From: SHLQ01 sp964517125
GTDB lineage: Bacteria > Actinomycetota > Acidimicrobiia > Acidimicrobiales > SHLQ01
Assembly (NCBI GenBank): GCA_964517125.1
Contig: CAZFBD010000094.1
Coordinates: 1 to 12,496, forward strand
Length of the DNA stretch: 12,496 nt
Direction: 5' to 3'
Position numbers and translations under genes: made by a program. Below, one piece after another: positions 6,413 to 12,496 of the stretch. Below the pieces are notes generated by a model that was not told the origin of the DNA, made no database searches, and saw only the letters and a program-made list of their open reading frames with translations. Position 1 is the first letter of the stretch, and every line of letters starts with the position of its first letter.

Positions 6413-7407
6413 ACGACGACCTGCAGCGCCGCCTCGATGCACTGGCGAACGAAGCCACCCCGTCGGTCGATCCCGTCTTTGCCGATCGTCTTGATTCGCA
6501 CCTTCGTTCGCTTGCGGCTGAACCGGTGCCAACGCCGTTTCTCCAGCGTCTCCTGCGGCCTTCCGTGCTGGTCGTGGCAGCGATGGCGATCGCGGGCGCG
6601 GTCTTCCTCGTGACCCGGACCGCCGAACCGACGCAACTCGAGTTTGCTGCGGCGACGGGAACGTCGGTCTCCATCCCCGGTGATATCGCAGTCACCGACG
6701 GAGCGCAGGGACTGCTCCTTCCCGAAGGCACACGAATCACCGTGGGCCCCGACGGCTCCGCCGAAGTTGGCGGTGTGATCCTCGAACCCGGAACCGTGGC
6801 CGTGGTCGTGAACGGCGTGGTCGAAGTGGTGGAACTGGCGCCGGTCCAAACCGTTCAACCGGTACCCAGCACGGCGCCAGCGGCTCCCACAACGGAGACG
6901 ACAATCCCAGAGACAACCGTGGCCCCGACGACAACAACCGAACCCACCGCAAGCACCGATGCGGATGCGGATGCGGTTGTCGAACCGGACGACGGAGCTG
7001 CGACAACAACAACCTCGACTCCGGTAGCTCCCACGACGAGCACCACAACCACCACACAGACTCCCGAGACCACAACGACCGCGGCGCCCACGACCACGGT
7101 TCCACCCGAGCCGACCGAACCTCCCTCGGGCGAGCGGGTGCAACCCTCGATTGCACTCACGATCACCGAAGGGCAGAACGGTCAGGCCGTGCTGACCTGG
7201 ACGATCGAACCCACCGATGTCGAGGTCGCAGGTTGGGTGGTCCGGCGCGGTCGGGGCGAGAACTCCGAAGTCGCCGCCGTGCTCCGGCGACCCGAGGTGC
7301 GGCGCCAACGAGTTGCCGTGCCTGACCGGAACGTCGCCTGGCAGTTGGTTGCCCGCGACGCCGACGGCGAACTCATCGCCAGAAGCAACATCGTGCGGCT
7401 GAACTGA
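6409..7407 (+). CDS. Single-pass FecR-like membrane protein with FN3-like domain, probable anti-sigma factor
   Basis: A 332-residue protein in four parts. Residues 1-50 are cytoplasmic and helical. One membrane helix lies at about 51-69 (SVLVVAAMAIAGAVFLV). A FecR-like beta domain follows at about 80-142 (GTSVSIPGD, TDGAQGLLLPEGTRITVGPD, EPGTVAVVVNGVVEVVE). A Thr/Pro-rich linker (153-240) then leads to an FN3-like domain (246-332) ending DADGELIARSNIVRLN. There is no cysteine, so it is not a zinc (ZAS-type) anti-sigma factor; the N-terminal segment could still hold the sigma factor at the membrane. The start overlaps the sigma stop (ATGA). Its last domain matches both domains of the secreted protein at 5057-5788 in the W-T strand and E-x-[VI]-A-R-S tail. 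I infer that extracytoplasmic sensing is relayed to the sigma factor; this is not shown by sequence alone. Confidence 0.8.
   Translation: MNDDLQRRLDALANEATPSVDPVFADRLDSHLRSLAAEPVPTPFLQRLLRPSVLVVAAMAIAGAVFLVTRTAEPTQLEFAAATGTSVSIPGDIAVTDGAQGLLLPEGTRITVGPDGSAEVGGVILEPGTVAVVVNGVVEVVELAPVQTVQPVPSTAPAAPTTETTIPETTVAPTTTTEPTASTDADADAVVEPDDGAATTTTSTPVAPTTSTTTTTQTPETTTTAAPTTTVPPEPTEPPSGERVQPSIALTITEGQNGQAVLTWTIEPTDVEVAGWVVRRGRGENSEVAAVLRRPEVRRQRVAVPDRNVAWQLVARDADGELIARSNIVRLN
6865..7128 (+). repeat. Low-complexity ACA/ACC/ACG-rich tract encoding a Thr/Pro linker
   Basis: About 260 bases dominated by threonine codons with proline, alanine and glutamate, including runs of ACAACAACC type and three GATGCG hexamers in tandem (6958-6975, encoding DADADA). 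It encodes the extracytoplasmic spacer of the FecR-like protein. Such tracts vary in length between strains by slippage and are plausible O-glycosylation sites. Confidence 0.85.
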
Positions 7408-8325
7408 CTATCGGCCCTTCAGCCGCTCCACGATCGGAGCGAACGCCTCCGGTTCCCGAATGACGTAGTGGCTGATTCCCACGCGCTCGCGGAGTCGCTC
7501 GATCTTGTCGACGATCTGCTCCACCGAACCCACCAGCACGAACGGCGAGTCCGTGGGCACATCGAGCTCGACCTTGAGCCGCTCCGCCAACGCCTCGGCC
7601 GTGGACACCTCGGTCCCGACCTCGCAGATCTGCACCAGGGAAGAACGTTCCACATCGCGGTCCCCGGCGGCCTCTGCCAGCCATTGCTCCCGGACCAGAA
7701 CGTCGTCTACACCGAAGCTGGCTGCACGAATACTTCCGTCCGGGTTGGTCCCCAGACCCGTGAACTGAAACACGTCGGCGAGCTGGCCGCCGATGGTCAC
7801 CACCCTTCGGCCGTTGCCGCCAACCAGGAACGGAACATGCGCCTGCGCCGGGCGAGCATCGAAGTCATCGATCTCGATGTCGTGATGGGTCGTGTGCGCC
7901 GACGCCCGGCCCTCGTCCAGTAGCTGGCGAAGGATCAGCAGCGAGTCCCGGAACCTGGTCACTCGCTCGCCGGGCGGAAGCAACGGCATACCGATCGCAT
8001 CGTGCTCAGATGCCGCATACCCCGTTCCCATGCCCACGACGACGCGTCCCTCGGTCATCTGATCTGCCGAGATCACGGTGCGGGCAAGAAGCGCCGGGTT
8101 GTGGAACTCATTGTTCAAAACGAGAGGCCCGACTCGGAGTGTCGTCGTTGCCGCGGCAGCCACCATCAGAGGGATGAACGGGTCGACCGACGAACCGCCA
8201 ACGTGGTCCGACGTGAACAACTCGTCGTAGCCAAATGTTTCAACCGCCAGCGCGTGGCGTTGAAGCTCGCTCGGGTCGTCAAACGGCCCGTTCTGGACGG
8301 CAAAGCGAAATGGGCGCATGGTCAT
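7408..8325 (-). CDS. LLM-class (luciferase-like) F420-dependent oxidoreductase
   Basis: A 305-residue TIM-barrel flavin/F420 enzyme, probably the subgroup typified by MSMEG_2516, which begins with RPFRF as here. Typical blocks are AVETFGYDELFTSDHV (27-42), the strand TTTLRVGPLVLNNEFHNPALLARTVIS, the GRVVVGMGTGYAASEHDAIG segment, VPFLVGGNGRRVVTIGG, and the C-terminal GSVEQIVDKIERLRERVGISHYVI. The substrate is unknown; most members of this subgroup are uncharacterised, and an FMN cofactor cannot be excluded. The ATG at 8325 is supported by AAGGTGAGGA just upstream; a second ATG follows two codons later. The stop codon directly abuts that of the convergent FecR-like gene with no spacer, so the transcripts must overlap. 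Confidence 0.88.
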   Translation of the reverse strand: MTMRPFRFAVQNGPFDDPSELQRHALAVETFGYDELFTSDHVGGSSVDPFIPLMVAAAATTTLRVGPLVLNNEFHNPALLARTVISADQMTEGRVVVGMGTGYAASEHDAIGMPLLPPGERVTRFRDSLLILRQLLDEGRASAHTTHHDIEIDDFDARPAQAHVPFLVGGNGRRVVTIGGQLADVFQFTGLGTNPDGSIRAASFGVDDVLVREQWLAEAAGDRDVERSSLVQICEVGTEVSTAEALAERLKVELDVPTDSPFVLVGSVEQIVDKIERLRERVGISHYVIREPEAFAPIVERLKGR

Positions 8326-8458
8326 GGATCCTCACCTTCTGTCCCCGACCGTACCTGCCGCTGATCATCCGGGCCGGGCCGCCACGAGTTCGTCTGAGTC
8401 ATTCCACTCATGCCAAACGGACCATGGCCGATCTTGATCTCAACGGGAGAGAGAAACC

Positions 8459-8959
8459 ATGCGAGCACGGCTGTATTCATTCAGAAGTCCACTTGTGGTG
8501 CTGGTTGCCATGGTCGTTCTGATCGCCGGTTGCAGCGGTGCTGCGAAGGGCCGAATCGCCGCGCCGGATGGACGAACCATCCTGACTGAACGTCCGGCTG
8601 TGCCAGACGGGGTCCTGCCTGAAGAGCCCGAAGTCGAAGTGTTGGGCACGACCGTCGAGGGTCCAGAGCCTGCGCCTGCCCCAAGCGCCGTGGCTCCTGA
8701 GCCGCTGGAAGTTGCGCCGAAGGTGGAGCCGGCAGAGCCCGTCATGTGGGCGATTGTCGGGGTGCCCGTAGGGCTGAACCTCCGCTCCGGACCGGCGACC
8801 ACATTCGATGTCCTGGTGGGAGTGGAGAAGGACAAGTTGCTGACCGGGACAGGAATGACGAAGGGCTCCTGGACGCAGGTCATCAGCGACGGAACCACTG
8901 GCTGGGTGGTTTCGGCCTACTTGGAGGCCGTTCCGGCTTCCGAAGACGAGTCGAACTGA
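8459..8959 (+). CDS. Lipoprotein with C-terminal bacterial SH3 domain
   Basis: A 166-residue exported protein. Residues 1-24 form a lipoprotein signal peptide ending in the lipobox LIAGC, with Cys25 the lipidated residue. A Pro/Glu/Val-rich spacer (about 50-95) leads to a bacterial SH3 domain (about 97-157) with the hallmark VGLNLRSGPATTFDVL (104-119) and GTTGWVVSAYLEAV (145-158). SH3b domains bind cell-wall peptides or glycans, so a surface-anchored, wall-facing binding role is likely; no enzymatic domain is attached. GGGAGAG seven bases upstream supports the ATG. The gene is divergent from the LLM oxidoreductase across 133 bp in which I see no clear promoter, and its stop lies six bases from that of the convergent histidine gene. 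Confidence 0.85.
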   Translation: MRARLYSFRSPLVVLVAMVVLIAGCSGAAKGRIAAPDGRTILTERPAVPDGVLPEEPEVEVLGTTVEGPEPAPAPSAVAPEPLEVAPKVEPAEPVMWAIVGVPVGLNLRSGPATTFDVLVGVEKDKLLTGTGMTKGSWTQVISDGTTGWVVSAYLEAVPASEDESN

Positions 8960-8965
8960 GTCTGC

Positions 8966-10210
8966 TCAGTCCCTGCGGGTGACCTTGTCGCTGCGCCGAT
9001 CCAGCTCGCGCTCCACTTCGACAAGGCTGACGCCTTCGGCAGCCAGCCGGTTCATGACGAAGAACAGCACGTCGGCAGCTTCGTGCACGATGTCGGAGTG
9101 CTCGGTCGCTTCGTTCAGCTCTTCTGCCTCCTCGGTGATTTTCGACGCAAGAAGTGCTGGGTCTTCCAGCAGCCGCCGGGTGTAGCTGCCTTCCGGGGCG
9201 TCGGCCTTGCGGCTGGCGAGAACCCGCTCCAACTCGGCGAAACCGCTGAGGTCACCGAAGCAGGACGTCTGCGGCAGGTGGCAGAACCCGCGGCCTTCCT
9301 GGGTCACAGTGAACTGGAGGGTGTCGTCGTCACAGTCAGAATCGACAGCCAGCAGACGTTGCGTGGAACCCGAGGTCAGCCCCTTCTGCCACAGCTCGCC
9401 TCGACTGCGCGACCAGTAGTGCACGTCGCCGGTCTCGATGCTTGCCGTGAGGCTCTCCAGGTTTGAGTACGCCAGGCCCAGGCTCTGGCCGCGCTCGTTC
9501 GTGACCACAGTCGGCCACAGACCGTCGGGCCGGTCGGAGCGGAGTGTGGCTGCGACCGCATCGCCCACCGTGAACTCGTTCTTGTAGAGGGCCATGCCGA
9601 CCTGGGCATCGGCACCCAAGCGGTGGATCGACCCGATCTCCTCTGCCGACGAGATGCCCCCGGCGAACGTGACCCTGCAGTCTCCGGCAGCAGCCAGGTA
9701 GCGGTTCAGTACCTCGGGGTCCGTTCCCGTCATGCGTCCTTCGCGTTCCACGAAGGTCAGCAGGAAGCCAGCACACAACTCGCGAAGCTCGGCGAGCTTG
9801 TCCTCGACCCGCGTCCCGGTTCCCTTCGTCCACCCGTGGGTGACGACCTCGCCGTCGAAGGAGTCAAGCGCCACGACGATCCGATCCTTGGGCAGCTGCG
9901 AGAGCACGTCGGGAGTGGCCGCCGTGCCCAGGACGACGCTGCTGGCGCCGGCGTCGAGCCACTCGATGGCGGCGTCCACACTTCGGATGCCCCCACCCAC
10001 ACGGCATCGGGCAAGGGGAAGAAGGTCTCGGATGACGGCGGCATTCGATCCGGTGCCGAGTGCGGCATCGAGGTCCACGATGGCGACTTCGCCGACGCGG
10101 CCGAACTTCTCGGCCAGGGGACGTGGGTCCCCGGCGGAGAGCGCGTGCTCCTTGCCACCGATCAGTTGTACGGCTTCGCCACCCATGAGGTCGATCGGAG
10201 GAATCAGCAT
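8966..10210 (-). CDS. hisA-hisIE: Trifunctional histidine biosynthesis protein, HisA-HisI-HisE fusion
   Basis: A 414-residue protein joining three consecutive histidine-pathway enzymes. Residues 1-222 are HisA (ProFAR isomerase, TIM barrel): IPPIDL with catalytic Asp7, GGGIRS (72-77), ALDSFDGEVVTHGW with Asp116, TFAGGISS (181-188) and GMALYKNEF. Residues 224-318 are HisI (PR-AMP cyclohydrolase): YWSRSR, LWQKGLTSG, DCDDD, and Cys293, Cys310 and Cys317, matching the zinc ligands. Residues 324-414 are HisE (PR-ATP pyrophosphatase): SYTRRLL, ITEEAEEL (358-365), EAADVLFF and VTRRD at the end. No frameshift or stop separates the domains, and all catalytic motifs look intact. The GMALY segment has Met where many HisA proteins have Arg. 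ATG 10210 gives the usual HisA N-terminus; ATG 10222 and TTG 10246 are alternatives, and no start has a strong Shine-Dalgarno. No other his gene is adjacent. Confidence 0.9.
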   Translation of the reverse strand: MLIPPIDLMGGEAVQLIGGKEHALSAGDPRPLAEKFGRVGEVAIVDLDAALGTGSNAAVIRDLLPLARCRVGGGIRSVDAAIEWLDAGASSVVLGTAATPDVLSQLPKDRIVVALDSFDGEVVTHGWTKGTGTRVEDKLAELRELCAGFLLTFVEREGRMTGTDPEVLNRYLAAAGDCRVTFAGGISSAEEIGSIHRLGADAQVGMALYKNEFTVGDAVAATLRSDRPDGLWPTVVTNERGQSLGLAYSNLESLTASIETGDVHYWSRSRGELWQKGLTSGSTQRLLAVDSDCDDDTLQFTVTQEGRGFCHLPQTSCFGDLSGFAELERVLASRKADAPEGSYTRRLLEDPALLASKITEEAEELNEATEHSDIVHEAADVLFFVMNRLAAEGVSLVEVERELDRRSDKVTRRD

Positions 10211-10285
10211 GGCTACCAGCATCGGCGCTGGCGCCGCAGACGCCAACCGCGCCGCCGGATTTCACGGAGGGAACCGTGCGAGCCG

Positions 10286-10291
10286 TAGGGT
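10286..10291 (+). promoter_or_regulatory. Putative -10 hexamer TAGGGT for a leaderless PLP-enzyme gene
   Basis: TAGGGT ends six bases before ATG 10298, within CGAGCCGTAGGGTGC (10279-10293), the same 15-mer found before the MFS gene. No Shine-Dalgarno at normal distance and no clear -35 were seen, which fits a leaderless mRNA. Confidence 0.4.
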
Positions 10292-10297
10292 GCGCAC

Positions 10298-11419
10298 ATG
10301 GAACGTTCGGACATGGACCTGGAGAGCTGGCTGATCTGGAGCGGTCGGCCAATGGAGTCTGGCGAGCCGCTGAACACGCCGCCCGTTCTCGCATCGAACT
10401 TCCGTCTTCCCGGCGATCGGTACTACAACCGCACCGAGGGAACGCCGACCCAGAATGCGTTTGAAGCGCTGATGGGAGGCCTCGAAGGCGGCCGTGCCCT
10501 GGCCTTCTCATCTGGCATGGCTGCCGTGGCATGCGTGTTCCATGCGCTTCCGGTCGGTTCCGTGCTTGCGATCCCCGAGGACCCCTACCACGCCGTCAAC
10601 GGCCTGGCGGTCGAAGGGGAACAGCAGGGGCGGTGGACGGTTCGTCGGCTCGACCTCGCAGATACCGCAGCCTGGACTGCAGCTGCGCTGGAATGTGATC
10701 TCCTGTGGCTCGAGTCGCCAGCGAATCCTCTGATGACCGTGGCCGACCTGCCCACAATCTGTGGAGCTCCCCGCCGCGACGGCTGCATCGTCGCCGTCGA
10801 CAGCACATTCGCCACTCCCATCGTGCAGCGTCCGCTCGAATACGGCGCCGACATCGTCATGCAGTCCGCCACCAAGTTCATCGGCGGACACAGCGATCTG
10901 CTCGCCGGCGTCCTCACGGTCACCGACGATGCGCTCTTCGACGACCTCTATCATCGGCGGGTTCGCAACGGTGGAACGATTGGCGCCATGGAAGCCTTCT
11001 TGGCCACTCGGGGCGCCCGCACCCTCGGCCTGCGAATGGAACGATCGATGGCCAACGCGGCGATCCTGGCGGAGCGCTTGGAGGCGCACTCCCAGATCGA
11101 CACGGTCCGCTATCCGGGCCTGCCCTCGCACGATACTCATGCGCATGCGGCCTCGTTCATGGACGGGTTCGGCGCAATGATGAGCTTCGATGTGACCGGC
11201 TCTGGCGAGCGGGCCAGTGCCTTCGTCGAGTCGGCTCGGCTCATCAACAACGCCACAAGTCTGGGTGGTATCGAATCCACCATGGAGCGTCGGGCCCTGA
11301 TCCCGGGCCAGGAGACCATGCCCGCAACACTCATCCGCTTCAGCGTGGGCTGCGAGCAGATCGACGACATCTGGAACGACCTGGACCATGCGCTCGCCGC
11401 AACGTCGAATGTCGCCTGA
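10298..11419 (+). CDS. Cys/Met-metabolism PLP enzyme (cystathionine gamma-synthase/gamma-lyase family)
   Basis: A 373-residue fold-type I PLP enzyme handling cystathionine, homoserine derivatives or related sulfur amino acids; the exact reaction cannot be read from sequence. Present are YNRTEGTPTQNAFE (43-56; Tyr43 and Arg45 as the phosphate-contacting Y-x-R), SSGMAA (71-76), Tyr97 in EDPYHAV as the ring-stacking tyrosine, DSTFATP with Asp168 for the pyridine nitrogen, SATKFIGGHSDLLAG with Schiff-base Lys193, TSLGG near 320, and IRFSVGCE with the carboxylate-binding Arg347. The usual glycine-rich stretch after Tyr97 (YGGT) is replaced by YHAV, and the N-P-T motif by G-T-P-T, so it is a divergent member. 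It is shorter than E. coli MetB. It is divergent from the histidine gene and overlaps the DUF3445 gene by 11 bases, implying one transcript. Confidence 0.88.
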   Translation: MERSDMDLESWLIWSGRPMESGEPLNTPPVLASNFRLPGDRYYNRTEGTPTQNAFEALMGGLEGGRALAFSSGMAAVACVFHALPVGSVLAIPEDPYHAVNGLAVEGEQQGRWTVRRLDLADTAAWTAAALECDLLWLESPANPLMTVADLPTICGAPRRDGCIVAVDSTFATPIVQRPLEYGADIVMQSATKFIGGHSDLLAGVLTVTDDALFDDLYHRRVRNGGTIGAMEAFLATRGARTLGLRMERSMANAAILAERLEAHSQIDTVRYPGLPSHDTHAHAASFMDGFGAMMSFDVTGSGERASAFVESARLINNATSLGGIESTMERRALIPGQETMPATLIRFSVGCEQIDDIWNDLDHALAATSNVA

Positions 11420-12254
11420 CCCCAGCTGCGACTGGCTCGACGAACTGGACGTGTCGCCGGGCCCGCCACACCTGCGGATGGGGCTTCGCACGCTGCCGAT
11501 CGAAAAGTGGCTTCCCACCGACGCCCACACGCCACACGAGCTCGAACACAAGGCCCGGCTGCTCGACGAACACACGGACCTCGTGCAGCTCGACGACGGT
11601 TGGGATCATGCAATCGAAGAGCTCATCGGCCTCATGGAAATCTCGCTCGGCCAACGCATCGACCGACGGGCGGCAACTTCGGCGCATGAGCTTCTGGACG
11701 CAGCGGGTCGGGCCGTCCCCGAGGACCTCATCCTCATGGCTCGTGATGATGAGGCTTGGCGACTCATCGGAGGCTCCCTCGTCTTCCCGAACCAATGGCA
11801 GCTCTCCGAGAAGATGGGCCAGACGCTTGCGGAGATCCATGGTCCCGTCGACGGCTACGAAACGCTGCTGTCCGACAAGGTGGACCGCTTCTTCGACCGG
11901 CTTGCCGTCAACCGAATCGTGTGGCGACGCAACTGGTTCTTCCACGACATCGACGAGTTCTTTCAGCCCGACCGAATGGTCCACGCCACGTTCGACGAAC
12001 CCGAGCGGGCAGCAACGCTCACCGTCCGGTCCGAATGGCAGACCCTGCGCCGCCTCGCCTTCAGCGGCGTGATGCTCTTCACCGTCAAGACGCAGGTGGC
12101 TCCAATGGCTCAGGTCGCAGCGCGGCCCGCCGTTGCCGCTGCAATGGCAGCCTTTCTCGAAGCGGGATCCACGGTGTCGCACGCCAACAAAGACGCGCTC
12201 GGACGGGTCGATCCGATCGTTGAATGGCTGCGCGCATCGGCAGCTTCCGCGTGA
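11409..12254 (+). CDS. DUF3445 / heme-dependent oxidative N-demethylase-like protein
   Basis: A 281-residue protein of the DUF3445 family. The founding studied member is the alpha subunit of a Pseudomonas heme-dependent oxidative N-demethylase acting on dimethylamine; most relatives are uncharacterised. Family blocks are VPEDLILMARDDEAWRLIGG (103-122), SLVFPNQWQLSEKMGQTLAEIHGPV (123-147, split here by the conserved FPNQW), VDRFFDRL (158-165), RRNWFFHD (173-180) and LRRLAFSGVMLFTVKT (213-228). No signal peptide is visible, so it is probably cytosolic. The ATG at 11409 overlaps the PLP-enzyme gene by 11 bases; ATG 11388 would add seven residues, and neither has a good Shine-Dalgarno. Co-transcription with the PLP enzyme suggests amine or methylated amino-acid metabolism, an inference only. 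The ferredoxin-like partner subunits of the Pseudomonas enzyme are not adjacent. Confidence 0.85.
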   Translation: MSPDPSCDWLDELDVSPGPPHLRMGLRTLPIEKWLPTDAHTPHELEHKARLLDEHTDLVQLDDGWDHAIEELIGLMEISLGQRIDRRAATSAHELLDAAGRAVPEDLILMARDDEAWRLIGGSLVFPNQWQLSEKMGQTLAEIHGPVDGYETLLSDKVDRFFDRLAVNRIVWRRNWFFHDIDEFFQPDRMVHATFDEPERAATLTVRSEWQTLRRLAFSGVMLFTVKTQVAPMAQVAARPAVAAAMAAFLEAGSTVSHANKDALGRVDPIVEWLRASAASA

Positions 12255-12342
12255 ACCTGTAGCAATTTCGCGGTTTTCTGCATCCATCATTCCATCACTG
12301 TGCGTAGGGCAAATACACACGCTCACCACAGGAGATCGAGAA

Positions 12343-12496
12343 ATGTATTTGTCCAAGTACCTTCGCAAGGCGGCCGCCGGCATCGCCATGCTGTCCGTCC
12401 CAATCGCTGCCATGGCGGTTCCCGCTGGCGCCGACAACAGCGGCCCGACGATTGCCGATACGGCGATTGCGGTGTCGAGTCTTGATGGGTTCGATG
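12343..12496 (+). CDS. Secreted protein, probably fasciclin-domain (3' end beyond window)
   Basis: Only 51 residues are visible. Residues 1-30 form a Sec signal peptide (basic YLRK, hydrophobic core, cleavage likely after PAGA). The mature part begins DNSGPTIADTAIAVSSLDGFD, and the I-A-D-T-A-I-A...F pattern resembles the first helix of fasciclin (FAS1) domains, in which I-V-D-x-A precedes a phenylalanine before T-L-V-x-A. FAS1 proteins act in adhesion at the cell surface. The ATG is supported by AGGAGA (12330-12335) seven bases upstream. The 88-bp gap before it holds TAGGGC (12305-12310), a possible -10. The signal peptide is well supported; the family call is tentative. Confidence 0.6.
   Translation, partial: MYLSKYLRKAAAGIAMLSVPIAAMAVPAGADNSGPTIADTAIAVSSLDGFD

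Noticed and set aside
6958..7110. Thr-codon repeats as a possible CRISPR or satellite array
   Set aside because: The repeats are in frame, irregular, and explained by the Thr/Pro linker; no spacer-repeat structure exists.
6253..7308. 351-codon Gly/Arg/Cys-rich minus-strand frame opposite the FecR-like gene
   Set aside because: Its Gly/Cys/Arg richness is just the complement of the Thr-codon tract.
10705..12072. 455-codon plus-strand frame across the PLP-enzyme and DUF3445 genes
   Set aside because: It overlaps two recognised genes in another frame, and its translation is dominated by Arg, Ser, Pro and His with no coherent domain.
11340..12437. 365-codon minus-strand frame opposite the DUF3445 gene
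   Set aside because: Shadow of a recognised gene; its end also runs through the signal-peptide region of the next gene on the other strand.

Overview
The window reads as a chromosomal stretch of a high-GC, non-model actinobacterium. Three things point there: strong G/C preference at third codon positions, a coproheme-decarboxylase (HemQ/ChdC) protein, and an F420-type luciferase-like oxidoreductase next to a FecR-like regulator with a long Thr-rich linker. My best guess is the class Acidimicrobiia (Ilumatobacter/Microthrix-like), which is an inference from overall flavour and not from a marker gene. Coding density is about 90%. No tRNA, rRNA, CRISPR array, intact transposase or phage gene was seen. 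No gap without a gene exceeds 300 bases; the longest, 567-762, holds a tandem repeat.

Layout. On the minus strand at the left are an MFS transporter (1545-2714), fdhD (763-1545, start codon overlapping the MFS stop codon) and, after a 196-bp gap with a 38-bp direct repeat, the start of a coproheme decarboxylase gene running off the left edge (1-566). On the plus strand follow a small unrecognised protein (2827-3177) preceded by a 24-bp imperfect palindrome, and a GH13 alpha-glucosidase (3296-4924). Next is a tight three-gene run: a secreted two-domain FN3-like protein (5057-5788), an ECF-type sigma factor (about 5846-6412) and a single-pass FecR-like membrane protein with its own C-terminal FN3-like domain (6409-7407). 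It abuts a convergent LLM-class oxidoreductase gene (7408-8325, minus). A short SH3-domain lipoprotein (8459-8959, plus) then faces a minus-strand histidine-biosynthesis gene (8966-10210) that fuses HisA, HisI and HisE. Divergent from it are a PLP enzyme of the cystathionine gamma-synthase/lyase family (10298-11419) and an overlapping DUF3445 heme-dependent N-demethylase-like gene (11409-12254). The window closes with the start of a secreted, probably fasciclin-domain protein (12343-12496).

How they fit together. The HisA-HisI-HisE protein would carry out histidine-pathway steps 2, 3 and 4 in one chain. Its HisI-HisE part and the junction to HisA resemble fungal HIS4 as I remember it, which makes it the most interesting object here. 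The sigma factor, FecR-like protein and secreted protein look like one envelope-signalling unit, because the outer domain of the membrane protein resembles the two domains of the secreted protein, especially in a shared G/D-E-x-[VI]-A-R-S tail. Three genes (chdC, the MFS gene and the PLP enzyme) have a TAGGNT hexamer exactly six bases before the start codon, which suggests leaderless transcription; two of them share an identical 15-mer there.
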